Source: Paenibacillus sp. W2I17 | Lineage (GTDB): Bacteria; Bacillota; Bacilli; Paenibacillales; Paenibacillaceae | Assembly (NCBI RefSeq): GCF_030815985.1 | Contig: NZ_JAUSXM010000001.1 | Location: 5,642,001-5,706,000 of the forward strand | Direction: 5' to 3' | DNA length: 64,000 bases | In this document: positions 1 to 8,511 of the stretch, one piece after another | How the letters are laid out: each line of letters begins with the position of its first letter | How positions within the stretch are numbered: the stretch's first letter is position 1 | Program-made: the position numbers and the translations under genes | The notes under the pieces: generated by a model | What the model was told of the DNA's origin: nothing | The model's database searches: none | The model's input: the letters and a program-made list of their open reading frames with translations, nothing else

Positions 1-294
1 GATCAGATTGCATTGCTGATGGGAGAGTTGCATAAACAAGGAATTACGATTGTAACGATTACGCATGACTTAGAGGAGATTGCAGCATCTTCGAGGGTTA
101 TTGTACTAGATCAGGGTGACATTTGTTATGATGGATCGCCCGAGGCCTTGTTTCAGGGCGAATACTGGCGTTTTCCCGGGATAACGGCTCCTTTTGTCGT
201 CGAGGCAAGAGAGACATTGAACCGGAAGGGGCTACACTCTTCTTCAGCACTCACTCTGGAAGATTTGGTGGATGATCTATGCAAATTACACTAA
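1..294 (+). CDS. ecfA1: Energy-coupling factor ABC transporter ATPase EcfA1, 3' end only
   Basis: This is the C-terminal part of one of the two cytoplasmic ATPases that power an ECF-type vitamin/micronutrient importer. The reading frame is open from base 1, so the start and the Walker A, Q-loop and signature motifs lie left of the window. What remains includes the switch histidine segment (VTITHDLEEI) and the following strand (VIVLDQGDICYDGSPEALF), typical of EcfA/CbiO ATPases. It overlaps the next ATPase gene by 16 bases, which is usual for paired EcfA genes. The family is clear; A1 rather than A2 rests on gene order. Confidence 0.88.
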   Translation, partial: DQIALLMGELHKQGITIVTITHDLEEIAASSRVIVLDQGDICYDGSPEALFQGEYWRFPGITAPFVVEARETLNRKGLHSSSALTLEDLVDDLCKLH

Positions 295-1142
295 AAGAAG
301 TGGACTTCTCGTATCATGTTGGAACACCACTGGAGAACAACGTATTGAGCAACATTACACTCACCATGGGCGATAACCGTATTTTTGCTGTTGTGGGGAA
401 AACGGGATCAGGCAAGTCAACTTTTGTACAGCTGCTCAATGGACTTCTGCAACCTACAAATGGAACAGTTGATATAGGGGATTTTCGAATGACAACCGAT
501 CGAAAGAAAACGCACGTTCTCTACGATAAAGTAGGTATTGTATTCCAATTTCCGGAGCATCAATTATTCGAGGATACGGTATTAAAAGACATTTCCTTTG
601 GTCCCAAGAACTTGGGCTGGTCGGCCGAAAAAGTTCGTAGTACATGCTTGGATGCATTACACATGGTAGGTCTGGATGAATCTTTCTGCAATAGATCACC
701 GTTTGAATTGAGTGGCGGAGAGAAGCGGAGAGTGGCAATTGCAAGTGTGTTAGCGATGAACCCGGAGGTACTTATTCTCGACGAGCCAACGGTAGGGTTG
801 GATTCGGAAGGAAAAGAGCAGCTGATGGAACTCTTTTGTTCCTGGCAGCAGGAACAGGGGAGTACGATCATTATGGTGACGCACGATATGGAGACTGTTG
901 CTGAGTACGCCGAAGAAGTGATTATATTTGAACGTGGTCAAGTGCAACAACATACGACTCCGCTCCAATTGTTCACCGAATATCAAGATGAGTTGAAAGA
1001 TATGGGATTAAAGCTGCCTAAAGCGCTCCAGCTCGTGGAGGCCATAAATGTAAAATTGAACGTTGAATTGCAGCTGGAGTCGGTAAAGAAAGAATGGATT
1101 TTGTCATATATTGCTGATTTTTTTCAGAGGAAGGAATTGTAG
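279..1142 (+). CDS. ecfA2: Energy-coupling factor ABC transporter ATPase EcfA2
   Basis: Second cytoplasmic ATPase of an ECF importer; it pairs with EcfA1 and drives EcfT and a substrate-binding S component. The 287-residue length is normal. Visible motifs in order are Walker A (GKTGSGKST, about residue 41), the Q-loop with the EcfA2-type FQFPEHQLFEDTV, the signature ELSGGEKRRVAIA, Walker B (VLILDEPTVGLD) and the switch His (MVTHDME). It overlaps ecfA1 and lies 2 bases before ecfT. The module is followed by an amidohydrolase rather than truA-rplM-rpsI, which points to a dedicated (group I) system, not the shared housekeeping module. No S component is visible here. Confidence 0.93.
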   Translation: MQITLKEVDFSYHVGTPLENNVLSNITLTMGDNRIFAVVGKTGSGKSTFVQLLNGLLQPTNGTVDIGDFRMTTDRKKTHVLYDKVGIVFQFPEHQLFEDTVLKDISFGPKNLGWSAEKVRSTCLDALHMVGLDESFCNRSPFELSGGEKRRVAIASVLAMNPEVLILDEPTVGLDSEGKEQLMELFCSWQQEQGSTIIMVTHDMETVAEYAEEVIIFERGQVQQHTTPLQLFTEYQDELKDMGLKLPKALQLVEAINVKLNVELQLESVKKEWILSYIADFFQRKEL

Positions 1143-1144
1143 TT

Positions 1145-1948
1145 ATGTCCTTATCTCAATCCTTTATCATTGGTCAGTATGTCCACAGAAACTCCATCAT
1201 TCACCGACTTGATCCAAGAGCGAAGCTCGTCATCGCGTTCCTGTTCATGTTGTCTGTCATGCTGTTGAACTCATGGCCTTCATACGCATTGTCTGCGGTG
1301 TTTGTGGCGTGTGTAGTCACTATATCGCAAATACCACCCTCCTATATTATTAGAGGACTGAAACCTGTTTGGCTAATAGTCATTGTCACATCTGTGTTTC
1401 ACATTTTTCTGACACAAGGGGGACAGTTATGGCTTGAAGCGGGAGTATTCTCGATCTACGAGGAAGGTGTCATTAAAGCAGGTAATATAGCCATTCGCAT
1501 CATTCTTCTTCTCGTCATCGCTTCATTGTTGACGCTTACGACAAAGCTGGGTGATCTCGCACAGGCTATTGAAGATCTGCTGAAGCCTGCCAAGCGGCTG
1601 GGTGTTCCTACACAGGAATTTGCATTGATGATCTCGTGGACGATCCGCTTTATTCCAATCCTGTTGAATGAAACCGACAACGTGATGAAGGCACAGCGGG
1701 CAAGAGGTATTCGTTTTAATTCCGGTAATATCGTTCGTCGTCTGCAAAGTTTTATCCCAATTGTAGTTCCTATCCTTCTGCTAGCGTTCCAGAAAGCCGA
1801 AAGTGCTTCACTGGCCGTTGAGGCACGCGGATATAGCCCAGGCATGAATCGAACGCAACTGAGAACGTTAGCTTTCAAAAAGCTCGACTATAAAGTGGTG
1901 ATCATATCCATTTTTTGTTTCGCACTTTTGTTGGCATTACGAAAGTGA
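1145..1948 (+). CDS. ecfT: ECF transporter transmembrane scaffold protein EcfT
   Basis: Integral membrane T component that couples the EcfA1/A2 ATPases to the substrate-binding S protein. The 267-residue protein has an N-terminal HRLDPRAKL segment followed by several hydrophobic helices, typical of the CbiQ/EcfT family. Both coupling-helix signatures are present: AQRARGI (about residue 182) and EARGYSPG (about residue 228). It starts 2 bases after ecfA2 stops and ends 8 bases before the amidohydrolase gene, so it sits inside one tight operon. The transported substrate cannot be read from this subunit. Confidence 0.92.
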   Translation: MSLSQSFIIGQYVHRNSIIHRLDPRAKLVIAFLFMLSVMLLNSWPSYALSAVFVACVVTISQIPPSYIIRGLKPVWLIVIVTSVFHIFLTQGGQLWLEAGVFSIYEEGVIKAGNIAIRIILLLVIASLLTLTTKLGDLAQAIEDLLKPAKRLGVPTQEFALMISWTIRFIPILLNETDNVMKAQRARGIRFNSGNIVRRLQSFIPIVVPILLLAFQKAESASLAVEARGYSPGMNRTQLRTLAFKKLDYKVVIISIFCFALLLALRK

Positions 1949-1956
1949 GGTAAGCT

Positions 1957-3696
1957 ATGAGAATTTATCCGACAACCCTACATGAATATCACCGACTCAT
2001 TTCAGTATCTAAAGGTGATCAGCCTGCGACAATGTGGTTTAGGCAGGCATCTTACTTGAACGTATACACAGGGGAAGTTGAACAAGCGAATATCTATCTG
2101 TCCGGAAGTCGTATTGCCTACGTTGGAGCGAAGGAACTACCCACTTCAGACCAGACCCAGGTCGTTGAATTGGAGAAAGGTCAAGTTGTTGTTCCAGGAT
2201 ATATTGAACCTCATGCACACCCATGCCAAATGTACAACCCTTATACTTGGGGAGAAGCTCTGTTACAAAAAGGTACGGTCTTGTCCATTAATGATAATCT
2301 GTCTTTGTTAACGTTTCTAGGAACTGAAGCTTTGTCATTCATTGAGAAGTTGGAGGAGACAAGTCACCATATGTTCCTATGGTGGTGTAACATTGACCGT
2401 CCTGATCGAGCTGATCCAATGACTATGGAAAAGTGGCTGCAACATAACCTTGTGATACAGAGCGGGGAACTGACCGAATGGCCCAAACTGCTGGCGAACG
2501 ACGAAGTATTGCTAGAGCAGCTTTATCTTACGAAGGCTCATTATGGGATGAGAGCGGAAGGACATTTGCCTGGCGTTTCTTATGAAAAAATAAGTACCAT
2601 GGCTGCAGCGGGCATCACAGCTGATCACGAGGCTCTTCATGCCGACGATGTACTTAGACGATTAAAAGCGGGGCTATACGCCTCTCTTCGATACTCATCT
2701 ATTCGTCCTGATTTGCCACACCTCCTTAAAGGGATGAAAGGTGATTCCCGGTTCAATATGAACCGAATGATGCTAACCAGCGATGGACCGTCACCGAACT
2801 ATGTGGAGAAGACGAGCTGTGCCAGCATGATCAAGATCTGTCTGGACACGGGAATACCTGTAGCGGATGCCTATCGTCTTGCTACCTTAAATCCGGCAGT
2901 ATATTACGGTCTGGATGAAGACTTAGGCGGGATTGCACCAGGCAGGCTGGCTTGTTTGAACATCTTAACCTCCATAAATGAACCTGAGCCACTGCATGTC
3001 CTGCAACGAGGTGAGTGGGTGGTCCATAATCAGACACGAGTGATGAAACCAGATGAATCAGGGGTACGCACTTGGCTGCACTCCACTTTTCCGTCTCGTC
3101 GAACGATCGTTAACCTGAGGCTGGACCAGATGGAAACTCTAACCGACACCGGTATTGAACTGGTGAATGATGTCATCACCCAATCGTACCATTTTGATCC
3201 CCGAGCGGAACTGGGAACAGATGAGAACTGGATGACATTTCTGGATGTTAACGGAAGTTGGGTGATCAATACCCGAATCAAAGGTTTTGCGTGTGGGGTC
3301 AAGGCATTAGCAAGTACGTACAACGCTTCGAACGATACACTTTTGCTTGGGCGATCTCTGTCTGCCATGCGCGAAGCGTCTCAGGAGTTGGAACTTCGCG
3401 GGGAAGGTATATTAGTATATTTTGTGGATGGGGAGCAATTGTACATTCCTCTTCCTCTCAGTGGAGCTATGAGCTTGGAGAGCGTGGCATCAATCGGCGC
3501 TAGTGTCGATCAGTTCAATGAGAAAATGCGTGTCCACGGTTACCGATTTGGTGATCCTCTGTATTCTCTTTTATTTCTGACAGCTTCACATTTGCCGTAT
3601 ATTCGTGTATCGAATAAAGGGTTGTATCTGGTTAAAACAGGTGAGATAGTGCTCCCGGCTACCCCCTTAGTTAATACAGTAAGGAAGGTGAAATGA
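1957..3696 (+). CDS. Adenine deaminase-like metal-dependent amidohydrolase (YerA-like)
   Basis: Amidohydrolase-superfamily enzyme of the adenine deaminase branch, expected to hydrolyse an amino group or ring amide on a purine-like or related substrate. The 579-residue length fits the family. Seen in order are a small N-terminal beta region, the metal motif EPHAHP (His86, His88), AEGHLPG, ITADHEAL and TSDGPSP, then a C-terminal beta domain. It resembles B. subtilis YerA more than true Ade: the usual SDD/DDR region reads SDGPSP, so adenine should not be assumed as substrate. It sits 8 bases after ecfT and overlaps the acyl-ligase gene by ATGA, suggesting that the imported compound and this hydrolysis belong to one pathway (inference). 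Confidence 0.82.
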   Translation: MRIYPTTLHEYHRLISVSKGDQPATMWFRQASYLNVYTGEVEQANIYLSGSRIAYVGAKELPTSDQTQVVELEKGQVVVPGYIEPHAHPCQMYNPYTWGEALLQKGTVLSINDNLSLLTFLGTEALSFIEKLEETSHHMFLWWCNIDRPDRADPMTMEKWLQHNLVIQSGELTEWPKLLANDEVLLEQLYLTKAHYGMRAEGHLPGVSYEKISTMAAAGITADHEALHADDVLRRLKAGLYASLRYSSIRPDLPHLLKGMKGDSRFNMNRMMLTSDGPSPNYVEKTSCASMIKICLDTGIPVADAYRLATLNPAVYYGLDEDLGGIAPGRLACLNILTSINEPEPLHVLQRGEWVVHNQTRVMKPDESGVRTWLHSTFPSRRTIVNLRLDQMETLTDTGIELVNDVITQSYHFDPRAELGTDENWMTFLDVNGSWVINTRIKGFACGVKALASTYNASNDTLLLGRSLSAMREASQELELRGEGILVYFVDGEQLYIPLPLSGAMSLESVASIGASVDQFNEKMRVHGYRFGDPLYSLLFLTASHLPYIRVSNKGLYLVKTGEIVLPATPLVNTVRKVK

Positions 3697-5198
3697 TGTT
3701 ACTGGCTGATGCGATACGCATACATGCTTCCCAGAATCCAGAGAAAACTGCCATCTTTGAAGATGTCCGGCAGATTTCGTACGCCGAACTATACCATGGA
3801 ATAAAGCTGGCAGCAAATACAATTCTGGCTACTGAGGAAGATTTCGAAGCCGATGAACTTCCTCTTGTCGGCCTGCTGATGAACAATAGTGCCGCGATGA
3901 TCGAATACTTTCTTGCAGCCACCAAAATTGGAATGTGTGCTGCTGTATTTGATCCCAAGTGGAGCGATGCAAATCTGACGGAGGTTATTAATGAATGTGA
4001 ACCTCGTGTGCTTGTCATAGATGTGGAGTTCAAAGCAAGAATACCTCATATTCCATCGTCAACAAGGGTGATTACTGTGGATACAGGTGAACCTCGTTCT
4101 CTCAGAAGGGAAGAAGTCGAACCGCAGCGTTCCTCAACTGAAGATAGCCTGTTCTACATGGGATATACCTCTGGGACGACCGGACGACCGAAAGGCTATC
4201 TCCGTTCTCAGCGTTCATGGATCGAGAGCTTTGCATATGCGCGTGAAACATTCGTGCATGATGCAGGAGACCATGTATTGGCGCCGGGTTCTTTGGTCTA
4301 TTCACTTACGTTATATGCGTGCATTCAAACGTTGTATATTGGCGGGACATTCCATCTAACAAGCAAATTCCGAGCGGAATACGTATTGGAGACGTTAGCA
4401 ACACATGCAGTTACACATCTTTATCTGGTACCTACGATGTTTGAAGCACTCTACAAAGCGTTCATGGCTTCTGATTCAGTTACTGCGCTGCCATCCGTCA
4501 GATCTCTCATTACGTCAGGTGATAAATGGTCGCCAGAATCAAAACGGAAGGTGACAGAGGTATTTGAAAATGCAGGTTTGTATGAATTTTATGGTGCATC
4601 CGAGCTAAGCTTTGTCACAGTACTTGATCCGGAAGGAAATCGGTATAAGCCTGATTCAATCGGTAAACCGTTTGCCGGTGTGCAGGTATCCATTCGTGAA
4701 GCGGATAGTACGGAAGCAACCGAAGGTACAGTAGGGCAATTGTTTGTGAAGAGCCCGATGATCTTTGCCGGATATTATGGTTCCGAGGAAGAAACCAGCC
4801 AAGTTGTACATGGTGAATGGGCAACTGTGGGAGACCTTGCAACACGTGATTCCGAAGGCTATTTATATCTGGTTGGTCGAAAGAAAAACATGATTATTAG
4901 CGGAGGGCTTAATATATATCCGGAGGAAATCGAGAAGCTGTTGTTAACATTGGAAGGCATTGAGGAGGTCATCGTTGTAGGTGTACCCGATGTATACTGG
5001 GGCCAAAAGGTGAGCGCACTTATCAAGCTCAAAATGGGTAGCGAGGTTAGTGATGATGAGATTGTATCATTGTGCCGTCGTGAGCTTGCTACCTACAAGT
5101 GTCCAAAGGAAATTATACGGGTGGATGCCTTCCCCTATACAACGAGTGGAAAGATTTCGCGAACAAAACTGAACGAGTTACTGAAAATAAAGATATGA
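3693..5198 (+). CDS. AMP-forming acyl-CoA synthetase / acid-CoA ligase
   Basis: ANL-superfamily enzyme that activates a carboxylic acid with ATP to an acyl-adenylate and then a CoA thioester. The 501-residue protein has the P-loop YTSGTTGRPKG (about residue 159), the adenylate motif YEFYGASE, the hinge GDLATRDSEGYLYLVGR, and the A10 lysine region YTTSGKISRTKL near the end. No signal peptide or membrane segment is seen. It starts by ATGA overlap with the amidohydrolase gene and overlaps the thiolase gene by 4 bases. The context (thiolase, SDR, acyl-CoA dehydrogenase, MaoC) makes it the entry enzyme of an acyl-CoA pathway. The acid cannot be predicted from sequence alone. Confidence 0.9.
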   Translation: MMLLADAIRIHASQNPEKTAIFEDVRQISYAELYHGIKLAANTILATEEDFEADELPLVGLLMNNSAAMIEYFLAATKIGMCAAVFDPKWSDANLTEVINECEPRVLVIDVEFKARIPHIPSSTRVITVDTGEPRSLRREEVEPQRSSTEDSLFYMGYTSGTTGRPKGYLRSQRSWIESFAYARETFVHDAGDHVLAPGSLVYSLTLYACIQTLYIGGTFHLTSKFRAEYVLETLATHAVTHLYLVPTMFEALYKAFMASDSVTALPSVRSLITSGDKWSPESKRKVTEVFENAGLYEFYGASELSFVTVLDPEGNRYKPDSIGKPFAGVQVSIREADSTEATEGTVGQLFVKSPMIFAGYYGSEEETSQVVHGEWATVGDLATRDSEGYLYLVGRKKNMIISGGLNIYPEEIEKLLLTLEGIEEVIVVGVPDVYWGQKVSALIKLKMGSEVSDDEIVSLCRRELATYKCPKEIIRVDAFPYTTSGKISRTKLNELLKIKI

Positions 5199-6373
5199 AC
5201 AATATGTTGATTCCTGTTATTCTCTCCGCGAAGCGAACTGCAATCGGCAAATACGGGGGGATGTTTAAGGAGACACCGCCGGAGATACTGGCTGCAGAAG
5301 TCATTCAGGCCATTTTAAGCGAAATTCCCATCCCCCCCGGTGACATTGATGATGTTCTATTGGGGAATGCAGTAGGCGGGGGAGGTAACATCGCCAGGTT
5401 ATCCGCGTTACAAGCCAAACTTCCAGTAGAGGTCCCTGGCGTGACGATTGATCGTCAATGCGGATCTGGTCTTGAAGCTATTCATTTAGCAGCGAGGCTG
5501 ATTCAATCAGGTGCCGGGGAAGTGTATCTGGCTGGTGGTGTCGAAAGCACAAGTCGTGCACCCTGGAGATTGGAGAAACCCTTGTCTCTGTACGGGAGTG
5601 CAGTACCTCAAGTAATCACTCGCACAAGATTCTCTCCGGATTGGATCGGAGATCCGGATATGGGGAAGGCGGCTAACAACGTTGCTAAAAAGTACGGTGT
5701 GACTCGAATGGACCAGGACGAATATGCGCTTTCCAGTCATAAGAAAGCGATTGCTTCAATACAAAGCGGGCGTTTCGACAACGAAATCGTTCCATTGTCT
5801 ATCCCGGAGGGTAAGCAACTTAGAATCATTCATACAGACGAATGTCCTCGGGCGAATACAACACTTACGAAGCTTGCAGCATTGCCATCTGTTTTCGAAC
5901 CGGATGGTACAGTGACGGCTGGTAATGCATGTCCATTGAATGATGGTGCCGCTATCGTTTTAATCATGTCAATGGGAAAAGCATTATCGTTAGGACTTAC
6001 ACCCCTAATGAAATTTATCGACAGTGTGGCAGTGGGGGTTGACCCGAACTACTTGGGTATCGGTCCGGTTCCTGCCGTTACCAAGTTGCTCAGCCGAAAT
6101 CGCTTGGCAATGGAAGACATTGATCTTGTGGAATTCAATGAAGCGTTCGCTTCACAAGTCCTGGCCTCTTTAAGAGAACTGCATATTCCAACTCACATTG
6201 TCAATGTGGGAGGCGGGGCACTGGCGCTTGGACACCCGTTCGGTGCTTCGGGAGCTATTCTGGTTACACGTCTATTCAACGAGATGAGGCATATAAAGGG
6301 GGCTCGGGGAATCACAACACTGGGTATTGGTGGCGGGATCGGGCTTGCATCAATGTGGGAGAAGTGCGAATAG
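5195..6373 (+). CDS. Thiolase-family acyltransferase with altered CxG active-site motif
   Basis: Thiolase-fold enzyme, either cleaving 3-oxoacyl-CoA or condensing acyl-CoAs. The start taken is ATG 5195, overlapping the ligase stop (an alternative is ATG 5204), giving 392 residues, the usual length. The nucleophile is present (RQCGSG, Cys89), as are NEAFA and GHPFGASG (His347). The C-terminal motif that is normally CxGGG reads TTLGIGGG, so the second catalytic cysteine is Gly (about residue 377). The GGAxALGHP loop also reads VNVGGGALALGHP. The fold is certain; normal thiolase chemistry is doubtful because the usual acid/base cysteine is missing. Confidence 0.9.
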   Translation: MNNMLIPVILSAKRTAIGKYGGMFKETPPEILAAEVIQAILSEIPIPPGDIDDVLLGNAVGGGGNIARLSALQAKLPVEVPGVTIDRQCGSGLEAIHLAARLIQSGAGEVYLAGGVESTSRAPWRLEKPLSLYGSAVPQVITRTRFSPDWIGDPDMGKAANNVAKKYGVTRMDQDEYALSSHKKAIASIQSGRFDNEIVPLSIPEGKQLRIIHTDECPRANTTLTKLAALPSVFEPDGTVTAGNACPLNDGAAIVLIMSMGKALSLGLTPLMKFIDSVAVGVDPNYLGIGPVPAVTKLLSRNRLAMEDIDLVEFNEAFASQVLASLRELHIPTHIVNVGGGALALGHPFGASGAILVTRLFNEMRHIKGARGITTLGIGGGIGLASMWEKCE

Positions 6374-6386
6374 GAGGAAACAGCCT

Positions 6387-7244
6387 TTGTTGTTAGAGGG
6401 ACAGGTAGCAGTCATTACGGGTTCCAGCCGAGGAATTGGGCGTGCAACCGCAATACGTATGGCACAAGAAGGAGCCAAGGTAGTTGTCAACGGTGTACAA
6501 GAAGGTGGGGTATGGGACGTTGTTCAGTTGATTCGGGATCAGGGTGGGACCGCTATTGGGGTCGTTGAATCCGTCGCAAGCATGGCCGGTGGTGAACGCA
6601 TCATATCGGAGGGTCTTCGCGAATTCGGCAAGATTGATATCCTGGTGAACAACGCCGGAGTTGTTCACGATAAGATGGCCCATAAAATGAGTGAAACCGA
6701 GTGGGATCTTGTATTGAATTCGCATCTTAAGGGAGCCTTTGCTTGTATCCGGTCCGCTCTGCCGAGCATGAGGGAACGAAGGGAAGGCAGCATTATTAAT
6801 ATGATCTCCGTGGCGGGCTTGACCGGAATGATCGGGCAATTAAATTACAGTGCTGCCAAAGCCGGATTGATAGGCATGACGTGGACACTTTCGCTGGAAC
6901 TTGAATCTTATGGCATTAATGTGAATGCAGTTTCTCCCGCAGCGCGTACTGACATGACAATGCCCTATATCGAACGGGCGAAGCAGACCGCCGAAATGAA
7001 AGGTGAGCCGTTTCCCGAGTACTGGAAAGTAGGTTCAGCGGAAGATGTGGCCGAATTGATGCTTTCCTTATGTCTGCCGCGTTGCCGTAGGGTTACCGGT
7101 CAGATCTTCTCTGTTAATGGTGGAAAGATCGGTGTGTGGTCCCCTCCAGAGCACCGTATAGTTGCCACCCAATCCAGTAGGGAGAACGGTTGGGAAGCAG
7201 GCGAACTCTTTGAGCAAGTGTTGTCAGCCTACGTGAAAGTGTAG
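6387..7244 (+). CDS. Short-chain dehydrogenase/reductase (3-oxoacyl reductase type)
   Basis: Classical SDR, NAD(P)H-dependent, probably interconverting a 3-hydroxyacyl and a 3-oxoacyl group. The start is taken as TTG 6387 because AGGAGG lies at 6372-6377, nine bases upstream. Seen are TGSSRGIG (cofactor loop), NNAGVV, the active Ser in NMISVAG and the YSAAK motif. At about 285 residues it is longer than the usual 245-250 owing to a C-terminal extension after SVNGG. It follows the thiolase gene by 13 bases. In the operon it supplies the 3-hydroxyacyl dehydrogenase or ketoreductase step of a beta-oxidation-like set. Confidence 0.88.
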   Translation: MLLEGQVAVITGSSRGIGRATAIRMAQEGAKVVVNGVQEGGVWDVVQLIRDQGGTAIGVVESVASMAGGERIISEGLREFGKIDILVNNAGVVHDKMAHKMSETEWDLVLNSHLKGAFACIRSALPSMRERREGSIINMISVAGLTGMIGQLNYSAAKAGLIGMTWTLSLELESYGINVNAVSPAARTDMTMPYIERAKQTAEMKGEPFPEYWKVGSAEDVAELMLSLCLPRCRRVTGQIFSVNGGKIGVWSPPEHRIVATQSSRENGWEAGELFEQVLSAYVKV

Positions 7245-7284
7245 AACTATTTCCGAAATATACGAATTGATGGAGGAAATTTTG

Positions 7285-8493
7285 TTGAAGAAAAAACGCA
7301 TTTTTATTGGGATGATGGCCGGGATGGGGAGAGTGAATCGTTGTCTTCCCATAGCACTAAAGTTACGAGAGATGGGACATGAGGTGGCGTTCACAATCTG
7401 GGGAAATGCCGGGGTCGCGATGGAACAGATGGGTTTTACCTATATTCCGATTCCAGTTATTCCTGCTCCCAAGGGACAGGTTTTCCACCCAAGCTTCAAG
7501 GATATGAATCACTTTTTGTCCATGATGGGGTACTCGGACCCTGTTTACATGCGAAATGAGCTTGAAGCTCGTCTGCGGGTAACCATCGGTTTTAAACCGG
7601 ACCTTGTTATTTCCGATTCGAGTGTCCCCGCAGCGTTCATTGCCTGTAAGCTGGGCATTCCTCTCGTTTCTATGAATCAGTCCAGCACACTTCCAGGAGG
7701 TCTTCCTTTTACAACGAATTATGGATTATATGGAGACATACCAGATGTCACGAATGTGTTGAACGGAGCGTTGGTTGAGTATGGTCTGCCTGAAACGGAC
7801 AACATTCTCACATTTCTGGCGGGTAATCTTGCCCTTCTTCCGAGCATACCGGATTTTGATCCGGTACAGATCGGGAAGCAGCCCGTTCCAATTGAATATA
7901 TCGGTCCCGTGGTATGGAGAGATACAAATGAGACAGGAATGCCTGCGAACTGGTTGATGAAATCAGACAACAACAGGCGGCCTCGTGTATTTGTGTACAC
8001 AAGTCGTCTCGTGGAATGGGGGGTGGAGAGTGGTGGTCATATTTTCAGGGAAGCCGTTAGAGCACTCGGTAACACTTCGACGGAACTTTTGATTGCTACT
8101 GGTTTTAATCCATTGGAAGGGGACAGCGTGGATGTTCCCCCTAATGTACACTTCACCTCATATGTATCGGGAGTTATGGCAGCCGAGCATAGCGATGTCA
8201 TGATTCACCATGGCGGACATGGTAGTTGCATGACAACGATCTTAACAGGCACGCCGTCGTTGGTCATTCCGACCTGGGCAGAACGTGAGTTTAACGCCAA
8301 GCAGTTACAGGACGTTGGCGGTGGCAGAGTAATGTCCCCGGATGAGGTTACGGGGTCTGCTCTAGCTGAGACCGTTAACGCGATGATGACTAATGGAGAC
8401 ATGGATAAGGCTGTGGCGCTGAAGGAAAACGTCTGTGCTTCGCAGTACGGAGGAGCCGAGCGTGCAGCTGAACTCATTCGTCGGTTGTTGTAA
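7285..8493 (+). CDS. UGT/MGT-type GT-B glycosyltransferase
   Basis: Nucleotide-sugar-dependent GT-B glycosyltransferase of the macrolide/UDP-glucosyl transferase type, which adds a sugar to a hydrophobic acceptor. The start is TTG 7285 (GGAGG at 7272-7276, spacing 8); an ATG at 7270 would overlap that ribosome site. The N-terminal acceptor domain begins GMMAGMGRVNRCLP. The C-terminal donor loop reads HHGGHGSCMTTILTGTPSLVIP, the conserved UGT motif. The 402-residue length is normal. The gene lies between the SDR and a sugar-efflux MFS gene, fitting glycosylation and then export of the operon product, or detoxification of a lipophilic compound. Confidence 0.85.
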   Translation: MKKKRIFIGMMAGMGRVNRCLPIALKLREMGHEVAFTIWGNAGVAMEQMGFTYIPIPVIPAPKGQVFHPSFKDMNHFLSMMGYSDPVYMRNELEARLRVTIGFKPDLVISDSSVPAAFIACKLGIPLVSMNQSSTLPGGLPFTTNYGLYGDIPDVTNVLNGALVEYGLPETDNILTFLAGNLALLPSIPDFDPVQIGKQPVPIEYIGPVVWRDTNETGMPANWLMKSDNNRRPRVFVYTSRLVEWGVESGGHIFREAVRALGNTSTELLIATGFNPLEGDSVDVPPNVHFTSYVSGVMAAEHSDVMIHHGGHGSCMTTILTGTPSLVIPTWAEREFNAKQLQDVGGGRVMSPDEVTGSALAETVNAMMTNGDMDKAVALKENVCASQYGGAERAAELIRRLL

Positions 8494-8511
8494 AGAGGGG
8501 GCAAGGTTCTA

